DNA from: Nocardioides panaciterrulae
GTDB lineage: Bacteria; Actinomycetota; Actinomycetes; Propionibacteriales; Nocardioidaceae
NCBI RefSeq assembly: GCF_013409645.1
Contig: NZ_JACCBG010000001.1
Location: forward strand, 682,001-746,000
DNA length: 64,000 nucleotides
Direction: 5' to 3'
The notes beneath the pieces are model-generated. The model was given only the letters and a program-made list of their open reading frames with translations. It ran no database searches and had not been told where the DNA came from. Positions 19,054 through 27,061 of the stretch are shown piece by piece. How positions within the stretch are numbered: the first letter of the stretch is position 1; each line of letters opens with the position of its first letter. The translations under genes and the position numbers were made by a program.

Positions 19054-19731
19054 CTACAGGTCCAGCTTGTAGCCCAGCCCCCGCACGGTGACGAGGAACT
19101 TCGGCTCGGCGGGGTCGGGCTCGAGCTTGGCCCGCAGCCGCTTCACGTGCACGTCGAGGGTCTTGGTGTCGCCCACGTAGTCCGAGCCCCAGACCCGGTC
19201 GATCAGCTGCCCGCGGGTGAGCACCCGGCCGGGGTTGCGCAGGAACATCTCCAGCAGCTCGAACTCCTTGAGCGGCAGCCGCTGCTCCTCACCGTCGACG
19301 GTCACGACGTGCCGCTCGACGTCCATCCGCACCGGCCCGGCCTCGAGGGCGGCGGGCTCGAGCTCGGGCTCCTGGCCGCGGCGCAGCACCGCACGGATCC
19401 GGGCGACCAGCTCACGGGGGGAGTAGGGCTTGGTGACGTAGTCGTCGGCGCCGAGCTCGAGACCGACCACCTTGTCGACCTCGTCGTCCTTGGCGCTGAC
19501 CATGATCACCGGGACGGTGGAGGTCTGCCGGATCTGCCGGCACACCTCGGTGCCGGGGATCCCCGGCAGCATCAGGTCGAGCAGCACGATGTCGGCGCCG
19601 TTGCGCTCGAACTCCGTGAGCGCGTCGGGGCCGGTGGCCGCGACCGCCACCTCGAAGCCCTCCTTGCGCAGCATGTAGGAGAGGGCCTCGCTGTAGCTCT
19701 CCTCGTCCTCGACGACGAGTACGCGGGTCAT
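19054..19731 (-). CDS. regX3: Phosphate-responsive response regulator RegX3
   Basis: A 225-aa OmpR/PhoB-type regulator. The receiver domain (1-118) has the acidic pocket VVEDE and the phosphorylated Asp52 in LLDLMLPG, plus Lys in VTKPYS. The winged-helix domain (about 130-225) ends with the usual VTVRGLGYKLDL. It is the partner of the SenX3 kinase, whose stop overlaps its ATG. It normally activates phosphate-uptake genes and binds GTTCAC-type direct repeats such as those at 20957. Confidence 0.93.
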   Translation of the reverse strand: MTRVLVVEDEESYSEALSYMLRKEGFEVAVAATGPDALTEFERNGADIVLLDLMLPGIPGTEVCRQIRQTSTVPVIMVSAKDDEVDKVVGLELGADDYVTKPYSPRELVARIRAVLRRGQEPELEPAALEAGPVRMDVERHVVTVDGEEQRLPLKEFELLEMFLRNPGRVLTRGQLIDRVWGSDYVGDTKTLDVHVKRLRAKLEPDPAEPKFLVTVRGLGYKLDL

Positions 19732-20897
19732 CGGTGTTCCTCCTGGTCGGGGTCTTCGGTGCGGGCCTCGGCCCGCGAGGTGTCGGTGTTGCCGGGGAGC
19801 ACCAGCGTGAAGGTGGAGCCCTGCCCCTCCGCGGACCACACCCGGACGTCGCCGCCGTGGGTGGCCGCGACGTGCTTGACGATGGACAGGCCGAGGCCGG
19901 TGCCGCCGGTGGAGCGGTGTCGGGCCGGGTCGACCCGGTAGAAGCGCTCGAAGATGCGGTCGATCTCGCGCTCGGGGATGCCGATGCCCTGGTCGACGAC
20001 CGAAATCTCCACGGTGTCCTCCTCGGCCTTGGAGGTCACCAGCACCGTGGAGTCGCAGTCGGAGTACGACACCGCGTTGGCGACCAGGTTCGCGACGGCC
20101 GCGGTCACCTGCTCGGGGTTCCCGAGCAGCTGCAGCCCGTGGGTGCCCCCGGTGACGATCGAGATCCGCTTGGCCTCGGCGTCGATCGCGGAGGTGTCCA
20201 CGGCCACCCGGATGACCTCGTCGAGGTCGACGGCCAGCGGCGTCTCCAACGGCTCGTCGCCCTGCAGCCGCGACAGCTCGATGACCTGCTGGACCAGCCG
20301 GGACAGCCGGTCGCTCTCGGTCAGCATCCGGCCGGCGAACCGCTTGACCGCCTCGGGGTCCTCGGCCGCGTCGGAGACGGCCTCGGCCAGCAGCCGGATC
20401 GCTCCGACCGGCGTCTTCAGCTCGTGGCTCACGTTGGCCACGAAGTCCCGTCGTACCGACTCCACCCGGCGCTCGCGGGTCCGGTCCTCGACCAGCACCA
20501 GCACCAGCCGCGAGCCCAGCGGCGCCACCCGGGCCGTGACGTGGCGCGAGGGCAGCCCGCGGCGGACCATCTCGAGCTCGGTGTCGCGGATCTGCCCGTC
20601 GCGGCGGACCTGGCGCACCAGCTCGGCGAGGTCGTCGGGGACCAGGGCGGTGCCGCGGACCAACCCCAGGGCGTACGCCGGGGCCGAGGCCTTCAGGACC
20701 GTGTCGTTGTCGTCGACGACCACCGCGCTGCTGCGCAGCACCGACAGCACGCCCGCCACGCCGGTCGGGACGACGGGCTCCTCGACCGGGACCAGGTGTC
20801 GCTGCTGCCGCTCGCTCACGTGCCAGGCCAGCACGCCGCCGCCTGCCACGACCGCACCGATCAGCGCGGCGAGGAACGCCTGCGTCGTGGGATCCAC
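19728..20897 (-). CDS. senX3: Sensor histidine kinase SenX3
   Basis: A 389-aa kinase with one N-terminal membrane segment (about 7-27), a PAS-like domain (about 50-140), a HisKA dimerisation helix with His158 in FVANVSHELKTPVGAIRLL, and an HATPase domain (N box NLVANAVSYS, GIGIPEREIDRIFERFYRVD, GGTGLGLSIVKH). One membrane segment and no extracellular sensor domain fit SenX3, which senses phosphate through the Pst system and PhoU. A TACTCT box (20904-20909, minus strand) lies 6 bases before the GTG. Divergent from phoU. Confidence 0.92.
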   Translation of the reverse strand: MDPTTQAFLAALIGAVVAGGGVLAWHVSERQQRHLVPVEEPVVPTGVAGVLSVLRSSAVVVDDNDTVLKASAPAYALGLVRGTALVPDDLAELVRQVRRDGQIRDTELEMVRRGLPSRHVTARVAPLGSRLVLVLVEDRTRERRVESVRRDFVANVSHELKTPVGAIRLLAEAVSDAAEDPEAVKRFAGRMLTESDRLSRLVQQVIELSRLQGDEPLETPLAVDLDEVIRVAVDTSAIDAEAKRISIVTGGTHGLQLLGNPEQVTAAVANLVANAVSYSDCDSTVLVTSKAEEDTVEISVVDQGIGIPEREIDRIFERFYRVDPARHRSTGGTGLGLSIVKHVAATHGGDVRVWSAEGQGSTFTLVLPGNTDTSRAEARTEDPDQEEHR

Positions 20898-20956
20898 GGC
20901 CCAAGAGTACGCAGGGATCCCGCCGGGCTCCGCGCGGGAAGTGGCGGCTTCGCAAC

Positions 20957-20978
20957 GTTCACCGCGCGTTCACTCCAC
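20957..20978. promoter_or_regulatory. Pho box: two GTTCAC direct repeats, 11-bp period
   Basis: GTTCACCGCGC (20957-20967) is followed at once by GTTCACTCCAC (20968-20978). Two 11-bp direct units starting GTTCAC are the layout of actinobacterial PhoP/RegX3 sites. It lies in the senX3-phoU divergent region, about 40 bases before phoU, suggesting control by RegX3 itself. Confidence 0.7.
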
Positions 20979-21017
20979 CGCCCCGGCTGGTCACCTGGGC
21001 CCCCTACGCTCCGGGAC

Positions 21018-21674
21018 ATGCGCGACGTGTTCCATGAGCAGCTCGACTCCGTGTTCGACGACCTGTCCGAGATCGGCAAGCGGGTCGAGGACGCCGTACG
21101 CCTCGGCACCGCCGCCCTGCTCCGCGGCGACGTGGAGCTCGCCGAGCAGGTGATCAGCGCCGACATCGAGATCGACCGGGCCCGGGAGCGGGTGGAGGAG
21201 AAGGCGTTCGCGCTGCTCTCGCTGCAGCAGCCGGTGGCCGGCGACCTGCGCACGATCGTGGCCGCGCTGCGGATGGTCAGCGAGCTCGAGCGGATGGGGG
21301 ACCTGTCGGTGCACGTGGCCAAGGTGGCCCGGCTGCGCGCCCCCAACATCGCCGTGCCGGAGGAGATCCGCCCCGTGGTCGCGCGGATGGCCGACGTCGC
21401 AGAGGACATGGTGGCCCGGGTCCTGGCGATCATCACCGGCCGCGACGTGGAGTCCGCGATCGCGCTCGGCCGCGACGACGAGGAGATGGACCAGCTGCGC
21501 CGCAGCAGCTTCACCCAGCTGCTCTCCGACGACTGGGCGCACGGCGTCGAGGCCGCCGTCGACGTCGCCCTGCTCGGCCGCTACTACGAGCGGATCGCCG
21601 ACCACGCGGTCTCGGTCGCCAACCGGGTGGTCTTCGTCGTCACCGGCCAGAACCCCCGGACCGTGGGCGCCTGA
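21018..21674 (+). CDS. phoU: Phosphate signalling protein PhoU
   Basis: A 218-aa all-helical protein made of two PhoU three-helix repeats (about 8-95 and 115-205). Metal-binding E/D-x-x-x-D motifs are seen as MVSELERMGDLSVHVAK and YYERIADHAVSVANRV. It links the Pst transporter to the SenX3 kinase and represses the phosphate response when phosphate is ample. The ATG follows TACGCT (21005-21010) by 7 bases. It is divergent from senX3, a common actinobacterial layout. Confidence 0.94.
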   Translation: MRDVFHEQLDSVFDDLSEIGKRVEDAVRLGTAALLRGDVELAEQVISADIEIDRARERVEEKAFALLSLQQPVAGDLRTIVAALRMVSELERMGDLSVHVAKVARLRAPNIAVPEEIRPVVARMADVAEDMVARVLAIITGRDVESAIALGRDDEEMDQLRRSSFTQLLSDDWAHGVEAAVDVALLGRYYERIADHAVSVANRVVFVVTGQNPRTVGA

Positions 21675-21721
21675 GAGGCGCCTCGGGGCCGGGCCGGGCC
21701 GGGCCGGGTTGGCTGCGGGCT

Positions 21722-21807
21722 GCAGGAATCCCCGGCCAGCCGGGGACTCCCTCGGTTGTCAGCCTCTGCAACGCCCATCAACCGAGGGGAGAGGCTGACA
21801 ACCCCCC
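21722..21807 (+). repeat. Family D element, copy 1, with interlocked inverted repeats
   Basis: Starts with GCAGGAATCCCCGGC. Stem 1: TCCCCGGC/GCCGGGGA (21729-21746). Stem 2: CCTCGGTTG (21750-21758) with CAACCGAGG (21779-21787). Stem 3: GTTGTCAGCCTCT (21755-21767) with AGAGGCTGACAAC (21790-21802). Stems 2 and 3 interlock and share GTTG, so they exclude each other in full or form a pseudoknot. It lies between the convergent phoU and gpmA genes. A second copy is at 56453-56538. Confidence 0.85.
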
Positions 21808-21851
21808 CGCGTCCCCGGCTGCTCGAGCTCGGGCCCGGCCAGCGACCCCGG

Positions 21852-22601
21852 TCAGCGACCCTGGTTGGCGACCGCGGCGGCGGCCTCGGCGGCCGCCCCG
21901 GGATCGAGGTACTCCCCGCCGGCGACGGGGGGGCGCAGCTGCTCGTCGAGCCGGTAGACCAGCGGCATGCCGGTCGGGATGTTCAGGCCCGCGATGTCCT
22001 CGTCGCCGATCTGGTCGAGGTGCTTGACCAGCGCCCGCAGGCTGTTGCCGTGCGCGGCCACCAGGACCGTGTGGCCGGCCCGCAGGTCCGGGACGATCGA
22101 GGACTCCCAGTACGGCAGGAACCGGGCGATCACGTCCTTGAGGCACTCGGTGCGCGGCATCTCGTCGCCGAGCCCGTCGTACTGCGGGAGCCCGACCTGG
22201 GAGAACTCGCTGTCGTCGTCCAGCGCCGGCGGCGGGACGTCGAAGCTGCGGCGCCAGAGCATGAACTGCTCCTCGCCGTACTGCTCGAGGGTCTGCTTCT
22301 TGTTCTTGCCCTGCAGCGCGCCGTAGTGGCGCTCGTTGAGCCGCCAGGAGCGGCGCACCGGGATCCAGTGCCGGTCGGCGACGTCGAGCGCCACCGCCGC
22401 GGTGTTGATCGCGCGGCGCAGCAGCGAGGTGTGCACCACGTCGGGCAGCACTCCGGCGTCGCGGATCAGCTCACCGGCGTGCAGTCCCTCGGCGCGACCC
22501 TTGTCGCTCAGCGGGACGTCGACCCAGCCGGTGAACAGGTTCTCGGCGTTCCATTCGCTCTCGCCGTGGCGGAGCAGCACCAGGGTGTGGGTCACGGTCA
22601 C
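21852..22601 (-). CDS. gpmA: 2,3-bisphosphoglycerate-dependent phosphoglycerate mutase
   Basis: A 249-aa glycolytic enzyme interconverting 3- and 2-phosphoglycerate. The phospho-accepting His12 is in [39 protein letters not shown] and [17 protein letters not shown] are typical, including the second catalytic His. In mycobacteria gpm1 also sits beside senX3. Its GTG overlaps the stop of the upstream lipoprotein gene, so the two are cotranscribed. Confidence 0.95.
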   Translation of the reverse strand: MTVTHTLVLLRHGESEWNAENLFTGWVDVPLSDKGRAEGLHAGELIRDAGVLPDVVHTSLLRRAINTAAVALDVADRHWIPVRRSWRLNERHYGALQGKNKKQTLEQYGEEQFMLWRRSFDVPPPALDDDSEFSQVGLPQYDGLGDEMPRTECLKDVIARFLPYWESSIVPDLRAGHTVLVAAHGNSLRALVKHLDQIGDEDIAGLNIPTGMPLVYRLDEQLRPPVAGGEYLDPGAAAEAAAAVANQGR

Positions 22602-23218
22602 TCCGTCGGGGAGGGGCTCGGGGGCTCGGCCGGCTGGACGCCGCCCGAGGGCGACCCGGAGACCTCCGCCGGGGAGACCGAGGGGCTCTCGTAGGCGCTG
22701 GACCCGGACCCGGACCCGGACCCGGAGGAGTCAAGGCCGGCGTAGATGCCGTCCTCGACGACCACCAGCACGTGCAGGGACACCTGTTCGCCGGAGCCGA
22801 AACCGATCGTGACCGGGACGAAGTCGCCGGCCCTGAACGACCCGGAGACCGGGATGCCGCCCTGCTCGGCGAGGTTCACCAGCCCGCCCTTGTCGACGGT
22901 GATCGGGGGGAACGACTCGGCCTGCAGGGTGGTCCCGTCGGCACCCTGGAGCGACTCCACGGTGTTGGACTGCTCGTGGTTGTTGTTGGAGAAGGTCGCG
23001 ATGAAGGTGCCGGAGTTGGGCTGACCGGACACGATGACGGCGCCGAGCACGTCGACGGAGGCGTCACGCTCGTTGACCCCGTTCGCCGCCGTGTAGGGGC
23101 GGTCGGTGGCGTAGTCGAAGCCGCACGACGTCAGCAGCGGTGCGGCGAGCACGAGGCCGCCCAGGGCCAGCGCCGTGGAACGGCGGATCGTGCGGCGAGG
23201 GTTGCGTCGCAGGTGCAT
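22598..23218 (-). CDS. Secreted lipoprotein, LpqE-like
   Basis: A 206-aa lipoprotein: basic N-terminus, hydrophobic core and lipobox LLTSC with Cys32 as the lipidated residue. Residues 40-160 form a beta-rich domain ([42 protein letters not shown]) like mycobacterial LpqE and PCu(A)C-type copper chaperones, though the Met/His metal ligands are not obvious. A Ser/Gly/Pro/Glu-rich tail follows. LpqE is also the neighbour of carD-ispD-ispF in mycobacteria, which supports the name. Confidence 0.75.
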   Translation of the reverse strand: MHLRRNPRRTIRRSTALALGGLVLAAPLLTSCGFDYATDRPYTAANGVNERDASVDVLGAVIVSGQPNSGTFIATFSNNNHEQSNTVESLQGADGTTLQAESFPPITVDKGGLVNLAEQGGIPVSGSFRAGDFVPVTIGFGSGEQVSLHVLVVVEDGIYAGLDSSGSGSGSGSSAYESPSVSPAEVSGSPSGGVQPAEPPSPSPTE

Positions 23219-23331
23219 CTTCAGGGCCTTCGCAGGTCATCGGCGGCCGTTGCGCGGCGCCGGGTACGGCGGTGCGGGGTGCACGGTTTCGCGCACAGCC
23301 TAGCGGTCGGTCGACACGCCGCCGGTGCGGG

Positions 23332-24258
23332 TCACCGGCCCAGGCCGAACTGGCTCCCCGTGACGAGCATCGCGGCCAGCACGAGCGCGGTCCACGCGAG
23401 CGCGATCACCAGCAACCGCGGGGCGCCGGTGCGCAGGGCCAGGCGCAGCGGCAGGGTGCGCCACCCGTCCTCGTTGTCGGGGACCAGGCCGGGCAGGGCG
23501 GCGAGGACGTGCACGCCGAGCCCGAGCAGGCCCGCGAGCACGGTCATCAGGATCGTGGGAGGTGCGCCGGTGGCCGCGCCGCCCCAGCCGCCGTACGAGA
23601 CGTACGCCGGCAGCAGCGCGTAGGACGCCGCCCAGGTCAGCCAGGACAGCCGGCCCTTGCGCAGCACCACGTTGCCGAGCAGGCCGAGGACGAGGGAGAG
23701 CAGGTACGCGCTGCCGGCCGTCACCCCGCTCGAGATCGCCAGCGGGATCACCAGCAGCACGCCGCAGCCGAGCGCGAACCACACGGTGCCGGCCTCGAGC
23801 CGCCCCTCGGCGATCGGCTTGGCGCCCCGCTGGTGGCGCCGGTCCCGGTCGCGGTCGACCAGGTCGTTGTGCCAGCCGAGCACCGCCTGGCCGACCAGGA
23901 CGGTGACCAGCACCAGGCCCACCTCGCGAGTCTCCCGGCCGGCCAGCGCGGCGGCGGCGGCCACGCCGAGCGCGGTCAGCAGGCCCTGCCGGGGGTGGGC
24001 GGTCCGGGCCAGGAGCACCGGCCAGGCGGTGGCCAGGGCGGTACGGCGCGGGGCGCGCCGCCGGGGCGGCCCGTTCGCGCCCGGGTCCCGCGGGGTGCGG
24101 CCGGCCCCGGCGGGGCTGCTGTCAGAGGGCGGACCCGTCGGCCCGTCGGCCGGTTCGGCGGCCGGTCCTGCAGCCGCTTCGGAAGCCGGCTCGGAGGCGT
24201 CCCCAGCGGTGGCGCCGGCGGCGTCGCGTCCCGGTCGTCTGCGCTTGAGGAGGGCCAT
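23332..24258 (-). CDS. UbiA-family prenyltransferase
   Basis: A 308-aa membrane protein. The first ~85 residues are a disordered Ala/Pro/Ser/Arg-rich stretch. The membrane part (about 90-308) has roughly eight helices and the first Asp-rich motif NDLVDRDRDRRHQRGAKPIAEG, which binds Mg-diphosphate; the second motif (usually DxxxD) is weaker (LVPDNEDGWRTLP). UbiA enzymes prenylate aromatic or lipid acceptors. Divergent from carD. Acceptor unknown. The ATG at 24258 begins ALLKRRRPG; an upstream start is possible. Confidence 0.8.
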   Translation of the reverse strand: MALLKRRRPGRDAAGATAGDASEPASEAAAGPAAEPADGPTGPPSDSSPAGAGRTPRDPGANGPPRRRAPRRTALATAWPVLLARTAHPRQGLLTALGVAAAAALAGRETREVGLVLVTVLVGQAVLGWHNDLVDRDRDRRHQRGAKPIAEGRLEAGTVWFALGCGVLLVIPLAISSGVTAGSAYLLSLVLGLLGNVVLRKGRLSWLTWAASYALLPAYVSYGGWGGAATGAPPTILMTVLAGLLGLGVHVLAALPGLVPDNEDGWRTLPLRLALRTGAPRLLVIALAWTALVLAAMLVTGSQFGLGR

Positions 24259-24353
24259 GCCGGGAAGTATCGCCCGCCGCGCCTCCCGGAGGGCGGATTC
24301 CTCTCCCACGGGGCGGCCCTGGGCGGGTCGTGACGCCTCGCCACCACACGGAT

Positions 24354-24380
24354 CCACAATCTGTCAAGCCGGGATTGTGG
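24354..24380. promoter_or_regulatory. 8-bp dyad upstream of carD
   Basis: CCACAATC (24354-24361) and GATTGTGG (24373-24380) form an inverted repeat with an 11-nt spacer in the UbiA-carD divergent region. A -10-like TAGACT follows at 24424-24429, about 30 bases before the carD ATG. It may be an operator for the carD promoter. Confidence 0.45.
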
Positions 24381-24457
24381 GCCTGACCTGCACAAACGTG
24401 GAAAGCGCGCCGAGTGGAACGTGTTAGACTGGTCACCGAGGAAGGGGTACCTGACAT

Positions 24458-24943
24458 ATGACGTTCACTGTCGGCGAAACGGTCGTCTATCCAAATCACG
24501 GGGCCGCGGTCATCGAGGACATCGAGACGCGGAAGATCAAGGGAGAGGACCGGAAGTACCTGGTGCTGCGGATCGTCGCCCAGCAGGACCTGGTCGTGCG
24601 TGTCCCCGCGTGCAACCTGGACCTGGTCGGGGTCCGCGACGTCGTCGACAAGGAGGGACTCGACCGTGTGTTCGACGTCCTCCGTGCGGCGCATGTGGAG
24701 GAGCCGACCAACTGGTCGCGACGCTACAAGGCCAACCTGGAGAAGCTGCACAGCGGCGACGTCATGAAGGTCGCCGAGGTCGTGCGCGACCTGTGGCGCC
24801 GCGAGCGGGACCGCGGCCTGTCCGCGGGCGAGAAGCGGATGCTCGCCAAGGCGCGGCAGATCCTCGTCTCCGAGCTGGCGCTGGCCGAGCACACCAACGA
24901 GGACAAGGCCGAGGCGCTCCTCGACGAGGTCCTCGCCTCCTGA
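24458..24943 (+). CDS. carD: RNA polymerase-binding regulator CarD
   Basis: A 161-aa protein, the standard length. The N-terminal RNAP-interaction domain (1-60; [19 protein letters not shown]) binds the beta lobe, and the helical C-terminal DNA-binding domain follows (70-160), with the conserved [17 protein letters not shown]. CarD stabilises open promoter complexes, mainly at rRNA promoters, and is essential in mycobacteria. A GGAAGGGG ribosome site precedes the ATG. A strong hairpin follows downstream. Confidence 0.95.
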   Translation: MTFTVGETVVYPNHGAAVIEDIETRKIKGEDRKYLVLRIVAQQDLVVRVPACNLDLVGVRDVVDKEGLDRVFDVLRAAHVEEPTNWSRRYKANLEKLHSGDVMKVAEVVRDLWRRERDRGLSAGEKRMLAKARQILVSELALAEHTNEDKAEALLDEVLAS

Positions 24944-24986
24944 ACGACGCCTGAGCTCGTCGCGCGCAGTCTCGTGCGAGCCAGCC

Positions 24987-25021
24987 GACAGGGCCCCGGG
25001 TCATCGACCCGGGGCCCTGTC
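24987..25021. terminator. 16-bp perfect hairpin after carD
   Basis: GACAGGGCCCCGGGTC (24987-25002) pairs fully with 25006-25021 around a 3-nt loop ATC. It lies 43 bases after the carD stop. No U-run follows, as often in high-GC actinobacteria. Confidence 0.75.
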
Positions 25022-25104
25022 GCGTCCCCGGCCCCGCTCGGTAGGACCGTTGAGCGGCTCCTCCGGTTCCCAACCCGCCCCGGAGGTCATAGGTTCTGAG
25101 GGCT

Positions 25105-25686
25105 ATGACTCTCGATCCGTATGACCTCCCGGAGGAGCCCACGCCCGCGCTGGGCACCGTGGTCGAGGCCGACCGGGGCTCGCTGCCGTTCGCGCTGATC
25201 CACGGGGAGGCGCTGGTGGCCTGTGCCGCGTGGGCGCTGGGCGACGCCGGCGTCACCCCGGTCGACGTCGGCACCGAGTGGGCCGAGCTCGTCGAGTCCG
25301 GCGAGCCGCTCGTGCTCCACGACGCGCTCTGCCCGATGACCCCCGCGACCTTCCTGGCCGCCTGTGTCGCCCGCGCGGTCGAGGCGGACACCGTGGTCGC
25401 CGGGGTCCGCCCGGTCACCGACACGGTCAAGCACGTCGAGGGTGGCGTGGTCGGAGCCACGGTGGACCGCGACGGCCTGGTCGCGGTCGCCTCCCCGGTG
25501 GTGCTGCCGCCGTCGGTGGTCGCCGCGCTCGACCGGCCCCCGGGCACGGACTTCGCCGCGTTGGTGGCCGCGCTGCGCGAGCGGTTCGCGGTGGAGCTGG
25601 TCCCGGCCCCGCCGGAGGGCCGCCGGGTCGCCTCGGAGGACGACGTACGGCTGTTGGAGGCGCTCACCGCCCCCTCCGCCGGCTAG
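25105..25686 (+). CDS. Degenerate IspD-like cytidylyltransferase paralog
   Basis: A 193-aa protein resembling the second half of IspD: FALIHGEALVACAAWAL, LVLHDALCPMTP (compare HDGARPL in true IspD), VVAGVRPVTDTVKHVEGGVV (the VxDTxK segment that contacts substrate) and a late SEDDVRLLEAL. The N-terminal nucleotide loop ([10 protein letters not shown]) is missing, so catalysis is doubtful. It is convergent with the intact ispD, 19 bases away. A structural or regulatory role, or decay after duplication, are both possible; the frame is open and codon use normal. Confidence 0.72.
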   Translation: MTLDPYDLPEEPTPALGTVVEADRGSLPFALIHGEALVACAAWALGDAGVTPVDVGTEWAELVESGEPLVLHDALCPMTPATFLAACVARAVEADTVVAGVRPVTDTVKHVEGGVVGATVDRDGLVAVASPVVLPPSVVAALDRPPGTDFAALVAALRERFAVELVPAPPEGRRVASEDDVRLLEALTAPSAG

Positions 25687-25705
25687 CGCGGGACGTCCCG
25701 GCAGC

Positions 25706-26377
25706 TCACCGCAGCCGATCGGCCAGGGCGACGTCCTCGGGGAAGGTGAGCTTCAGGTTCAACGGGCTGCTCGGGACCGCGACGACCGTGAGGTCGGCGT
25801 ACCGCTCGAGGCAGGCCGCGGTGTCGGTGCCCTCGAACCCGTCGGCCGCCGCACGCCGGTAGGCCGCGAGCAGCTCCGCGCCCCGGAAGGCCTGCGGCGT
25901 CTGCACCCCCGCCAACGCACCCGACACGGCGACGCCACCGGCGGTGAGCAATCCCGGGAGGGGTACGACGGGGATCGCGCCGCCGTGCTCCCGGGCGGCC
26001 GCGATCGTCCGCTCCCACAGCTGCTGGTCCGCGAGCGGCCGGGCGCCGTCGTGGATGGCCACCACGTCGACCGCGCCGGACTCGACGTCGCCGGCCAGCG
26101 CCCGCAGCGCGCGCCACTCCGAGCCGTGCCGCGAGGACCCGCCGGGCACCACGAGCACCTCCCGCTCGCCCAGCCACGGGGTGACCGCGTCGGCCACCGC
26201 CTGCTCCTCGCCGGGCCGGACCACCAGCACCACCCGGACCACGTCGGCGACCCGCAGCGCGGTGCGCACCGACCAGGCCAGCACGGCGGCGTCACCGAGC
26301 GGCAGCAGCACCTTGTTGACGTCCGCACCGACCCGGCTGCCGGAACCGGCGGCGAGGATCACGGCAGCGGCGGGCAC
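25706..26377 (-). CDS. ispD: 2-C-methyl-D-erythritol 4-phosphate cytidylyltransferase
   Basis: A 223-aa enzyme of the MEP isoprenoid pathway that forms CDP-methylerythritol. The CTP loop [20 protein letters not shown] is at about 8-27; HDGARPL (about 112-118), [10 protein letters not shown] and [11 protein letters not shown] are conserved. The GTG start follows a minus-strand TAGGAT (26385-26390) by 7 bases. ispF lies upstream on the same strand, separated by a B repeat array, so the two may be transcribed separately. Confidence 0.94.
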   Translation of the reverse strand: MPAAAVILAAGSGSRVGADVNKVLLPLGDAAVLAWSVRTALRVADVVRVVLVVRPGEEQAVADAVTPWLGEREVLVVPGGSSRHGSEWRALRALAGDVESGAVDVVAIHDGARPLADQQLWERTIAAAREHGGAIPVVPLPGLLTAGGVAVSGALAGVQTPQAFRGAELLAAYRRAAADGFEGTDTAACLERYADLTVVAVPSSPLNLKLTFPEDVALADRLR

Positions 26378-26445
26378 GGGCGCGATCCTACGGAGCCCGT
26401 CGCGGGAGCGTCCTCGAGGTGCGGGGCCCGGTCGCGCTGGGGGGT

Positions 26446-26564
26446 GTCAACGAGCGCCGACTCGGCGGGCCTGGGGTGTCAACGAGCGCCGACTCGGCGG
26501 GCTGTGGGGCGTCAACGAGCGCCGACTCGGCGGGCCTGGGGTGTCGACGAGCGCCGACTCGGCG
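26446..26564. repeat. Family B repeat array 2 (4 units) behind ispF
   Basis: Units start at 26446, 26478, 26511 and 26543, each GTCAACGAG plus CGCCGACTCGGCG, with spacers like GGCCTGGGGT (32-33 bp period). On the minus strand the first unit begins 2 bases after the ispF TAG, reading CGCCGAGTCGGCG then CTCGTTGAC. The fourth has GTCGAC instead of GTCAAC. Confidence 0.93.
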
Positions 26565-26566
26565 GG

Positions 26567-27052
26567 CTAGGTGGGGACGATGAGGGCGGTGGCGATCGCG
26601 GCGACACCCTCGCCGCGGCCGGTGAGCCCGAGCCCGTCGGTGGTGGTGGCCGAGACCGAGACCGGGGCGCCCACGGCGTCGCCGAGCGCCCGCTCCGCCT
26701 CGGCCTTGCGCGGGCCGAGCCGGGGTCGGTTGCCGATCACCTGCACCGAGACGTTCCCGATCTCGTAGCCGGCGGCCCGCACCCGGCGCGCGGTCTCGGC
26801 GAGCATCGCGCAGCCGGCGGCGCCGGCCCACTCGGGCTCGGCGGTGCCGAAGTTCGAGCCGAGGTCACCGAGGCCGGCGGCCGAGAGCAGCGCGTCGCAG
26901 GCGGCGTGCGCGGCGACGTCGGCGTCGGAGTGACCCTCGAGGCCCTGCGGCTCGTCCGGCCAGCCGAGCCCGGCGAGGTGCATGGGCGCGCCGTCGACGA
27001 GCCGGTGGACGTCGGTGCCGAGGCCGATTCGGGGCAGGTGGGTGGGCTGCAC
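26567..27052 (-). CDS. ispF: 2-C-methyl-D-erythritol 2,4-cyclodiphosphate synthase
   Basis: A 161-aa trimeric enzyme of the MEP pathway. Metal ligands are in GTDVHRL (Asp, His) and the later His of [41 protein letters not shown] closes the active site. The GTG at 27052 gives the family length; a TTG at 27076 would add eight residues. The beginning is divergent from, and close to, the molybdoenzyme gene. Confidence 0.93.
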   Translation of the reverse strand: MQPTHLPRIGLGTDVHRLVDGAPMHLAGLGWPDEPQGLEGHSDADVAAHAACDALLSAAGLGDLGSNFGTAEPEWAGAAGCAMLAETARRVRAAGYEIGNVSVQVIGNRPRLGPRKAEAERALGDAVGAPVSVSATTTDGLGLTGRGEGVAAIATALIVPT

Positions 27053-27061
27053 CCCCCGATC

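Noticed and set aside
21680..21712. CCGGG tandem run after phoU as a functional element
   Set aside because: Short simple repeat of a common GC-rich word; nothing more can be supported.
25364..27061. Long open frame running opposite ispD and ispF into the molybdoenzyme gene
   Set aside because: It is antisense to two well-recognised genes and is open only because of high GC; the protein signal begins at about 27062.
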